In this document: positions 1 to 5,089 of the stretch, piece after piece
Layout of the letters: each line of letters opens with the position of its first letter
Position numbering within the stretch: the first letter of the stretch is position 1
NCBI GenBank assembly: GCA_023458855.1
Contig: JAEWWQ010000084.1
Span: 1-5,601 of the forward strand
Reading direction: 5' to 3'
Length of the DNA stretch: 5,601 bases
Source of the DNA: Bacillota bacterium
GTDB lineage: Bacteria > Bacillota > Clostridia > Lachnospirales > Lachnospiraceae
Made by a program: the position numbers and the translations under genes
Notes under the pieces: generated by a model
What the model saw: the letters and a program-made list of their open reading frames with translations, nothing else
Database searches by the model: none
Told to the model about the DNA's origin: nothing

Positions 1-1116
1 ATGCAGGAGGGGATAGTTATTGACATCCGTTCCGCAGCGGATTACTTGAAAGGGAGCTTTTCAAATGCCATTCATATCCCGATTGAAAAGTTTGAAGAAA
101 ATATGGACACGATTCCGAAAGGAAAAAATGTCTATGTTCTGTGTCATACGGGAGAGAAGAGTCAGGATATTGTAGAACAATTGGAAGAGCATGGATATGC
201 TGCTTATAATGTAGAAGGTGGTTACCGTTCTTATTTGCGGTTACGCTTAAGCAGAATGGTAAGTCAGGAAGAAGCAGCATTGGAAAAGAGCAGGGAAATT
301 GAACGAAGCATCATCAAGAAGTTCAGAAAAGGAATCTGGCGGAAATTTACTAAGGCAGTTAATGAGTATCAGCTGATACAGGACGGGGATAAAATAGCGG
401 TCTGTATCTCCGGCGGGAAAGATTCCATGCTGATGGCAAAACTTCTTCAGGAGCTGAAACGTCATGGAAAAAATAACTTTGAAGTAGTATTTCTTATTAT
501 GAATCCCGGTTATAATGAGGAGAACTGGCAGATCATACTGGATAATGCAAAGCTGCTTCAGATACCGCTGACAGTATTTGAAACAGACATCTTTAATATT
601 GTCGCTACAGTGGATGACAGTCCCTGCTATCTGTGTGCCAGAATGAGACGCGGTTACCTGTATAGTAAAGCAAAAGAATTAGGCTGCAATAAGATTGCAT
701 TAGGGCATCATTATGATGATGTGATAGAGACAATTCTTATGGGCATGCTCTATAGCGGTAAAATCGAGACTATGATGCCCAAGCTCCATAGTCAGAACTT
801 TGAAGGCATGGAACTGATACGCCCGATGTATCTGATAAAAGAAGAGGATGTAAAGGCATGGAGAGATTATAATCAGTTACAATTCATCCAATGTGCCTGC
901 CGGTTCACGGAAAGCTGCAGCAGCTGCGGTGGGGCAAAAGGCTCCAAACGCGATGAGATGAAAGATTTGCTCCAGCAATTCAGAAGCATGAGTGATGTAA
1001 TTGAGACAAATATATTTAAGAGCGTACAGAATATTAATCTGAGCAGGATACTGGGCTATCATAAAGAGGACGAAAAATACTATTTTCTGGATGATTATGA
1101 AGATAATAGTAAGTGA
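1..1116 (+). CDS. Rhodanese domain fused to TtcA-like PP-loop ATPase (tRNA-thiolation-type), possibly 5'-partial
   Basis: The protein has two domains. Residues about 1-82 are a rhodanese domain: the VIDIR strand is at 6-10 and the active-site loop CHTGEKS at 48-54, with Cys48 as the expected persulfide carrier and Lys53 where many rhodaneses have Arg. Residues about 110-345 are an N-type ATP pyrophosphatase of the TtcA family, with PP-loop SGGKDS at 137-142, CYLC at 209-212, the ALGHHYDD block at 233-240 and a Cys-rich tail (Cys298, 300, 306, 309). In TtcA, the CxxC pair and a later Cys hold a 4Fe-4S cluster used to put sulfur on tRNA C32; the same chemistry is likely here, but the target RNA base is inferred. 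The rhodanese part has almost nothing before its first strand, so the ATG at base 1 may be internal and the gene may begin outside the window. It ends with TGA at 1114-1116. A TilS-type lysidine synthetase is less likely because of the cysteines. Confidence 0.88.
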   Translation: MQEGIVIDIRSAADYLKGSFSNAIHIPIEKFEENMDTIPKGKNVYVLCHTGEKSQDIVEQLEEHGYAAYNVEGGYRSYLRLRLSRMVSQEEAALEKSREIERSIIKKFRKGIWRKFTKAVNEYQLIQDGDKIAVCISGGKDSMLMAKLLQELKRHGKNNFEVVFLIMNPGYNEENWQIILDNAKLLQIPLTVFETDIFNIVATVDDSPCYLCARMRRGYLYSKAKELGCNKIALGHHYDDVIETILMGMLYSGKIETMMPKLHSQNFEGMELIRPMYLIKEEDVKAWRDYNQLQFIQCACRFTESCSSCGGAKGSKRDEMKDLLQQFRSMSDVIETNIFKSVQNINLSRILGYHKEDEKYYFLDDYEDNSK

Positions 1117-1119
1117 TAC

Positions 1120-1148
1120 TTGAATTATGTCAGAAAAATTATTATATT
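1120..1148 (+). promoter_or_regulatory. Sigma-A-type promoter for the ECF transporter operon
   Basis: TTGAAT at 1120-1125 and TATATT at 1143-1148 are separated by exactly 17 bases and match the housekeeping consensus at 4/6 and 5/6 positions. The predicted start of transcription is near 1155, which gives a leader of about 60 bases. No FMN, TPP, SAM or T-box riboswitch consensus is visible in the 97-base gap, so the leader gives no clue to the transported substrate. Confidence 0.6.
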
Positions 1149-1213
1149 AGAAGAAATGAGAATAAGATACTATTGATGAAACCAGTTTACATGAGGGAAA
1201 AGGAGAAAAGAGC

Positions 1214-1765
1214 ATGAAGAAATTTGGAATTAAGGAAGTAGTAGCAATTGGTATCGGAACGGCATTGTTTACTGTATTGACTCAGGTACAGATTCCGTTA
1301 GGTTTTATTCCGAATACCGCATTACAACCAAGGGCAGCATTACTTGCTTTTTTTGCAGCAGTATTTGGACCGCTCGTAGGGGGTGCGGTAGGATTGATCG
1401 GACATGCATTGGGTGATGCCCTGTTCTATGGCAGTATCTGGTGGAGCTGGGTATTCCCGGAAGTAGTATTCGGAATTCTGCTTGGTTTATTTGCCAAGAA
1501 ATTTGCGATTAAAGAAGGTGGATTTGACAAAAAAAATATTATATTGTTTAATGTTATTCAGGTTATGGCAAATGCAATTGCATGGATTCTGGCGGCACCG
1601 GTACTTGACATTCTGATATATGCAGAACCAGCAAATAAGGTATTTGCGCAGGGATTTTTTGCTTTCCTTGGAAATGTGATTATTACGGCTATTCTTGGTA
1701 CATTAATTGCGGCAGGCTATAGCAGGGTTGGGGCAAAGTCATCAAGTCTTAAGAAAGAAGAGTAG
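1214..1765 (+). CDS. ECF transporter S component, UPF0397 type (substrate-binding membrane protein)
   Basis: This is a 183-residue integral membrane protein that would bind the substrate for an energy-coupling-factor transporter. Hydrophobic segments lie at about 8-26, 40-66, 76-94, 108-134 and 144-168. Recognisable blocks are AIGIGTALF (11-19, a small-residue helix of the kind that packs on EcfT), FGPLVGGAVGLIGHALGD (51-68) and WWSWVFPEVVFGILLGL (76-92), which I recognise from the UPF0397 family. The lysine- and glutamate-rich C-terminus is probably cytosolic. AAAGGAG at 1199-1205 lies 8 bases before the ATG and supports the start. It is the first gene of an S-AA-T operon. Databases tend to call this family a riboflavin S component, while related lactobacillal systems have, to my recollection, been predicted to carry methionine precursors; nothing here decides between them. 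Confidence 0.85.
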   Translation: MKKFGIKEVVAIGIGTALFTVLTQVQIPLGFIPNTALQPRAALLAFFAAVFGPLVGGAVGLIGHALGDALFYGSIWWSWVFPEVVFGILLGLFAKKFAIKEGGFDKKNIILFNVIQVMANAIAWILAAPVLDILIYAEPANKVFAQGFFAFLGNVIITAILGTLIAAGYSRVGAKSSSLKKEE

Positions 1766-1768
1766 TTT

Positions 1769-3496
1769 ATGAAACCAATTATCGAATTTAAAGATTTTTC
1801 ATTTAAATATCGATCACAAGTAGAGCCGACGCTCCGGGATATTAATCTTTCGATCTATCCCGGAGAAAAGGTACTGATAATAGGACCATCCGGGTCAGGA
1901 AAATCAACCCTGGCTAATTGCTTAAACGGACTGGTCCCTTTTTCGTATACAGGGAAGATCACAGGAACGGTAAGGATTGATGGAGAAAACCCGGCTGACC
2001 TTGGCATTTTTGGAATGTCCAAAAAAGTTGGAACGGTGTTACAGGATTCCGATGGACAGTTCATCGGATTGACCGTGGCAGAGGATATTGCATTTGTATT
2101 GGAAAATGACAGAGTGTCTCAGGAAGAAATGTTTCAAAAAGTAAATGAAACTGCAAAAATGGTAGACGTATCTGCACTACTTCAACATGCACCAACAGCC
2201 CTTTCCGGAGGACAAAAACAAAGAGTATCCATGGCAGGTGTGATGATAGACAATGTGAATATTCTTCTTTTTGATGAACCCTTAGCTAATCTGGATCCTG
2301 CGACAGGTAAGCATGCGATTGCACTGATTGACGAAATACAGAAAAAAAAGGATACTACCATAGTTATTATTGAACACAGACTGGAGGATGTACTATATCG
2401 GGATGTTGATCGTATTATTGTGATGGGCAATGGAAGGATTGTAGCAGATACTACCCCCGACAGGCTTCTGGCAGGTAATATTCTGGCAGAACAGGGAATC
2501 AGAGAACCGTTATATATCAGTGCCCTGAAGCATGCCGGATGCAGAATCACGGAGGAAAGTCACCCGCAGCATATCGAATCTATGGAACTTTCTGCTTATA
2601 AAGAGAAAGTATTGCAGTGGTATAGGAAAAGTAAGCTGGAAAAGAAACAAGCTGTAAAGGAAAGCGTACTTCAGATAAAAAATCTTACCTTTTCTTATCA
2701 GGAGAAACGACCAGTTCTTCAGGATATTAATTTTGAAATCCATAAAGGTGAAATGTTAAGCATTGTAGGAAAGAACGGTGCAGGGAAAACCACGTTATCG
2801 AATTTGATATGTGGCTTTTTTCATGCAGACAGCGGGCAGATTCTATTTAAAGATTCAGATATTTCAGGATTATCAATTAAAGAACGTGGTGAAAAAATTG
2901 GTCTGGTCATGCAGAATCCGAACCAGATGATATCGAAAGCCATGATATCTGAAGAAGTAGCTTTAGGACTTAAGGTCCGGGGAGTGCCCGAGGAAGAAAT
3001 CAGGCAAAAGGTGCATGAGACATTAAAAATATGCGGACTATATCCTTTTCGGAACTGGCCTATATCTGCATTGAGTTTTGGACAGAAAAAGAGGGTTACG
3101 ATAGCCTCCATTCTGGTGATGAACCCGGAAGTTCTTATTCTGGATGAGCCTACTGCCGGTCAGGATTACAGACATTATACGGAGATCATGGAATTTTTAA
3201 AGAAACTCAATAAAAAATACGGAATCACGATAATCATAATTACGCATGATATGCATCTGATGCTGGAGTATACAGACCGTACTATTGTTATTGCAGACGG
3301 ACTTCTGCTGGCAACTGATACACCGGCACGCATTCTGACTAATGAGAAAATTACTACGAAGGCATATTTGAAAAAAACATCACTTTATGATCTGGCAGTA
3401 AAATGCGGGATTGAGGACGCTACTGATTTTGTGGATCATTTTATTTCATATGAAAGGCAGGAAAGAATGGATGAGTGGAAGAATTCTCACATATGA
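1769..3496 (+). CDS. ECF transporter ATPase with two fused ABC domains (YkoD-like)
   Basis: This 575-residue cytosolic protein has two ABC ATPase domains in tandem, replacing the separate EcfA and EcfA' subunits. Domain 1 (about 1-245) has Walker A GPSGSGKST (39-47), Q-loop Gln92, signature LSGGQ (145-149), Walker B ILLFDEP (165-171) and switch His203. Domain 2 (about 298-535) has Walker A GKNGAGKTT (334-342), Q-loop Gln382, a divergent signature LSFGQ (435-439), Walker B VLILDEP (455-461) and switch His493. The 245-298 linker is charged and probably helical. All catalytic residues are present in both halves, so the protein should hydrolyse ATP and drive uptake through the EcfT partner. It starts 3 bases after the S-component stop behind a weak AAGAAGAG ribosome site, so translation is probably coupled. 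Its last 26 bases overlap the next gene. Confidence 0.95.
   Translation: MKPIIEFKDFSFKYRSQVEPTLRDINLSIYPGEKVLIIGPSGSGKSTLANCLNGLVPFSYTGKITGTVRIDGENPADLGIFGMSKKVGTVLQDSDGQFIGLTVAEDIAFVLENDRVSQEEMFQKVNETAKMVDVSALLQHAPTALSGGQKQRVSMAGVMIDNVNILLFDEPLANLDPATGKHAIALIDEIQKKKDTTIVIIEHRLEDVLYRDVDRIIVMGNGRIVADTTPDRLLAGNILAEQGIREPLYISALKHAGCRITEESHPQHIESMELSAYKEKVLQWYRKSKLEKKQAVKESVLQIKNLTFSYQEKRPVLQDINFEIHKGEMLSIVGKNGAGKTTLSNLICGFFHADSGQILFKDSDISGLSIKERGEKIGLVMQNPNQMISKAMISEEVALGLKVRGVPEEEIRQKVHETLKICGLYPFRNWPISALSFGQKKRVTIASILVMNPEVLILDEPTAGQDYRHYTEIMEFLKKLNKKYGITIIIITHDMHLMLEYTDRTIVIADGLLLATDTPARILTNEKITTKAYLKKTSLYDLAVKCGIEDATDFVDHFISYERQERMDEWKNSHI
3459..3465 (+). promoter_or_regulatory. Ribosome binding site that sets the EcfT start
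   Basis: AGGAAAG lies 5 bases before the ATG at 3471 (9 bases from its AGG core), inside the 3' end of the ATPase gene. It favours 3471 over in-frame ATGs at 3411 and 3450, which would add residues that do not look like an EcfT N-terminus. Confidence 0.6.
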
Positions 3497-4298
3497 AGAA
3501 AAGGATACCTGGATTCACAGGCTTAGCGGGGTAACGAAATTAATTTTTTTTCTGACTTGGTCCATTACAAGCATGATGACATATGATACCAGAGTGTTGG
3601 CAGTGATGTTCGTTCTCAGCATTTTTATTTTCTGGATATCCAAAACAGAATGGAAACAGGTCAGGACGGTATTTAGATTCATCAGTATCTTTCTATGCAT
3701 CAATCTGATAGCTATATTTTTCTTTGCACCGTATCAGGGAACGAAGATATACGGAACCGAAACGGTACTGGTCCATTTGTTTGGAAACTATGCTATCACG
3801 TTGGAACAATTATTTTACGAATGTAATATCATGATAAAGTATTTTACAATTATTCCCGCAGTATTGATGTTCATCGTATCCACCAATCCTTCTGAATTTG
3901 CAGCATCTTTGAACCGGATAGGAGTAAGTTATAATATTGGTTATGCGATTGCGATCGCATTGCGTTATATACCCGATATCCAGGATGATTTTCGCAAAAT
4001 CAAGAATGCCCAGGAGGCCAGAGGAATTGAAATGTCAAAAAAGGCACCCTTTAAAGAGAGAATAAAGAATGTCTCTGCTATTATCTTTCCGCTGGTCTTC
4101 TCAAGTATGGACAGGATTGATGTGGTAAGCAATGCAATGGAACTCAGGGGCTTCGGAAAATATAAGAAAAGAACCTGGTACTCCGGTAAAGCCTTAAAAA
4201 GAAATGATTATTGTGTCATTGTCTTTGCAATTATTTTTATGATCGCAGGGTTAGTTGTAACATATTATGATGGAAGCAGATTTTATAATCCCTTCTAA
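3471..4298 (+). CDS. ECF transporter T component (EcfT/CbiQ-type transmembrane coupling protein)
   Basis: This is a 275-residue membrane protein starting MSGRILTYEEKD. It links the S component to the two-domain ATPase and transmits the ATPase stroke. Hydrophobic segments are at about 22-37, 42-57, 67-86, 120-137, 155-165, 202-211 and 246-265. The two family coupling motifs are visible: QEARGIE at 181-187 (ARG at 183-185) and MELRGFG at 223-229 (LRG at 225-227). These follow the cytosolic helices that, in known ECF structures, insert into grooves of the ATPases. The start at 3471 is chosen because of the ribosome site at 3459-3465 and because the usual conserved N-terminus begins there; a longer reading from 3411 adds 20 implausible residues. 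The 26-base overlap with the ATPase gene points to coupled translation and equal dosage. No second S component is seen, so this looks like a dedicated transporter rather than a shared one. Confidence 0.92.
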   Translation: MSGRILTYEEKDTWIHRLSGVTKLIFFLTWSITSMMTYDTRVLAVMFVLSIFIFWISKTEWKQVRTVFRFISIFLCINLIAIFFFAPYQGTKIYGTETVLVHLFGNYAITLEQLFYECNIMIKYFTIIPAVLMFIVSTNPSEFAASLNRIGVSYNIGYAIAIALRYIPDIQDDFRKIKNAQEARGIEMSKKAPFKERIKNVSAIIFPLVFSSMDRIDVVSNAMELRGFGKYKKRTWYSGKALKRNDYCVIVFAIIFMIAGLVVTYYDGSRFYNPF

Positions 4299-4301
4299 TC
4301 A

Positions 4302-4354
4302 GAAAAACCAGAGGTTTTAAGCAGCAAAAGGAAAGCTGTTTGAAATCTCTTTTT
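4302..4354 (+). terminator. Weak candidate terminator after the ECF operon
   Basis: A hairpin AAGCAGC (4319-4325) / GCTGTTT (4335-4341) with a 9-base loop, including one G-U pair, is enclosed by AGAG (4310-4313) / CTCT (4347-4350) and followed by a run of T at 4350-4354. A smaller hairpin AAAACC-AGA-GGTTTT (4304-4318) competes. Neither is a strong intrinsic terminator, so read-through toward the downstream leader is possible. Confidence 0.3.
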
Positions 4355-4383
4355 AGTTGCAATAAAAAATATCAAAAAAGTAG

Positions 4384-4412
4384 TTGACAAGTGATTGTAA
4401 ATAGTATATCCT
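4384..4412 (+). promoter_or_regulatory. Promoter upstream of the Cys-rich leader ORF
   Basis: A perfect -35 box TTGACA at 4384-4389 is followed after 17 bases by TATCCT at 4407-4412, which matches the -10 consensus at 4/6 positions. Transcription should start near 4419, giving a 5' leader of about 46 bases before the small ORF. The ten bases GTAGTTGACA at 4380-4389 recur exactly at 4560-4569. Confidence 0.55.
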
Positions 4413-4450
4413 TTAAAACATACTAATCATACTTATTAAGTAGGAATGGG

Positions 4451-4457
4451 AAAGGAG
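4451..4457 (+). promoter_or_regulatory. Strong Shine-Dalgarno for the 32-codon Cys-rich ORF
   Basis: AAAGGAG ends 7 bases before the ATG at 4465, ideal spacing. It decides in favour of this short frame over the longer overlapping frame whose ATG at 4446 lies upstream of the site. The stretch 4450-4461 could also pair imperfectly with 4540-4550, which might mask it in some RNA conformations. Confidence 0.65.
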
Positions 4458-4464
4458 CAATCGC

Positions 4465-4563
4465 ATGAAAGAATTGAACACAATAAAGAAAATGATGAAT
4501 ATTTGTTGCTGCTGTATAGGTTGTTTACAACTAAAAGTGGTTGCTGTTTCGATACAAGTGTAG
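4465..4563 (+). CDS. 32-residue Cys-rich small ORF, probable regulatory leader peptide
   Basis: The frame encodes a basic start (MKELNTIKKMMN), then ICCCCIGC, then a mostly hydrophobic tail ending SIQV. Cysteines are at 14, 15, 16, 17 and 20, so five of seven consecutive codons are Cys (TGT TGC TGC TGT ATA GGT TGT, 4504-4524). An ideal ribosome site and a promoter support expression. A strong intrinsic terminator lies 64 bases after the stop and a tRNA-Cys gene 315 bases after it. A run of codons for one amino acid ahead of a terminator is the hallmark of ribosome-mediated attenuation, so I favour a leader whose translation rate matters more than its product. I do not recognise the peptide as a known family. 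Alternatives are a small metal- or thiol-binding peptide or a membrane peptide. That it is translated is fairly likely; the regulatory role is inference. Confidence 0.6.
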   Translation: MKELNTIKKMMNICCCCIGCLQLKVVAVSIQV

Positions 4564-4637
4564 TTGACAGATTTCATTGTTTGATTAATAGAACAGTTTG
4601 TAAAAGAAATGTTGAGAACAATGTAAGAAGCAGGAAC
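4540..4637 (+). promoter_or_regulatory. Candidate antiterminator pairing within the leader
   Basis: GTTGCTGTTTC (4540-4550), inside the small ORF, can pair with GAAGCAGGAAC (4627-4637), which contains the 5' arm of the terminator: 10 of 11 positions pair, with one G-U and one G-G mismatch. The loop holds a stem CATTGTT (4575-4581) / AACAATG (4617-4623) that would stack on it. A ribosome held at the Cys codons (4504-4524) would leave 4540-4550 free; one reaching the stop at 4561 would cover it. The pairing is visible; the mechanism is inferred. Confidence 0.35.
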
Positions 4638-4657
4638 TTGTAATTCCTGCTTTTTTT
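4628..4657 (+). terminator. Strong intrinsic terminator after the leader ORF
   Basis: A perfect 9-bp stem, AAGCAGGAA (4628-4636) / TTCCTGCTT (4644-4652) with a 7-base loop, is followed by seven consecutive T at 4651-4657. It would end a transcript of roughly 240 nt starting near 4419. On the minus strand the hairpin is followed by only a weak T tract, so it acts mainly on plus-strand transcription. Confidence 0.85.
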
Positions 4658-4866
4658 CTATCATAGGATTCAAGTGTCAAAAGCTTATGGTACATAAGAG
4701 CAAAAAAACTGCTCTAAGTACCAGCGGCTTCATACAGTTGCTCACCAAACTATGTTGTGCCCCAATTTTTATTTTGCAAGTATATGTGCAAATTGATGAA
4801 GCCAAGTTCTAAGATAAGCTTTTGCTCACCTGAATCATTATAGGAAATTGCCTCACAACTTCCTAT
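4658..4866. ncRNA. Unassigned structured RNA or inverted-repeat element between terminator and tRNA-Cys
   Basis: No coding frame is supported here. The region folds extensively. An outer stem pairs 4667-4688 with 4814-4836 (GATTCA-a-GTG-t-CAAAAGCTTAT against its near-complement), about 20 bp with two tiny interruptions. Inside are a hairpin 4689-4722 (GGTAC/GTACC plus AGAGC/GCTCT with an A-rich loop) and a stem GGCTTCAT (4726-4733) / ATGAAGCC (4796-4803), which can continue through CAATTT (4763-4768) / AAATTG (4790-4795). After the outer stem comes another hairpin, 4840-4866 (ATAGGAA/TTCCTAT). The strand is uncertain. I do not recognise T-box, cobalamin, 6S, SRP, tmRNA or RNase P consensus. 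It could be a read-through leader domain, a processing structure for the tRNA, a free small RNA, or a miniature inverted-repeat element. Confidence 0.4.
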
Positions 4867-4878
4867 CTATATTACTAC

Positions 4879-4950
4879 GGTGTCATAGCCAAGTGGTAAG
4901 GCAAAAGTCTGCAAAACTTTTATGCGTCGGTTCGAATCCGATTGGCACCT
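4879..4950 (+). tRNA. tRNA-Cys (anticodon GCA)
   Basis: The full cloverleaf is present. The acceptor stem pairs GGTGTCA (4879-4885) with TGGCACC (4943-4949) with one G-U pair. The D stem is GCC/GGC (4888-4890/4900-4902). The anticodon stem AAAGT/ACTTT (4904-4908/4916-4920) holds loop CTGCAAA with anticodon GCA at 4911-4913. The T arm is GTCGG-TTCGAAT-CCGAT (4926-4942). The discriminator base is T at 4950, as expected for tRNA-Cys, and the CCA end is not encoded. The only promoter-like boxes just upstream (TTGCCT 4848-4853 and TATTAC 4870-4875) would start transcription inside the tRNA, so it is probably made from farther upstream. No clear terminator separates it from the next gene. Confidence 0.97.
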
Positions 4951-4972
4951 TTTGGGTGAGAGGAGAAATCAG

Positions 4973-5023
4973 ATGAAGAGTATTTTTTTAAGAAGAAAAA
5001 ACTGGAAGAGTGAACGATGTTAA
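4973..5023 (+). CDS. 16-codon mini-ORF with strong ribosome site, candidate leader peptide
   Basis: The frame reads MKSIFLRRKNWKSERC and stops with TAA at 5021-5023. GAGAGGAG at 4958-4965 lies 7 bases before the ATG, a near-ideal site that no longer frame explains. It sits 22 bases after the tRNA-Cys and 66 bases before the methyltransferase-family gene, and its last sense codon is Cys. The peptide is basic and I recognise no family. It may be a leader ORF for the next gene, or a chance frame behind a purine-rich stretch. Confidence 0.35.
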   Translation: MKSIFLRRKNWKSERC

Positions 5024-5089
5024 TTCTGTTGAAAGCAGCATTGGTATCGGAAAGATAATTGATAATAAAATTAGAAAAGGGAGAAAAAT

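Noticed and set aside
1176..1217. 13-codon frame in the ECF operon leader overlapping the S-component ATG
   Set aside because: It has no ribosome site of its own; the overlap looks accidental.
3411..3470. Longer N-terminus for the EcfT gene
   Set aside because: The extra 20 residues are translated from inside the ATPase gene and no good ribosome site precedes 3411; the site at 3459-3465 fits the start at 3471.
4446..4643. A 65-codon plus-strand frame overlapping the Cys-rich leader
   Set aside because: Its ATG lies upstream of the strong ribosome site, which is perfectly spaced for the ATG at 4465, and the frame runs into the terminator stem. The peptide has no recognisable features.
4413..4673. 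An 86-codon minus-strand frame
   Set aside because: It crosses the terminator and the well-supported plus-strand leader and has no convincing ribosome site or family resemblance.
4848..4875. Local promoter for tRNA-Cys (TTGCCT and TATTAC, 16-base spacing)
   Set aside because: The predicted start would be near 4882, inside the acceptor stem, so it could not make a complete tRNA.
4658..4878. T-box riboswitch for tRNA-Cys sensing
   Set aside because: The conserved T-box sequence with its UGGN bulge is not found, and no antiterminator/terminator pair follows the stems.
4951..5089. Cobalamin riboswitch upstream of the UroD-family gene
   Set aside because: No B12-box consensus is visible and the gap is too short and unstructured for one.
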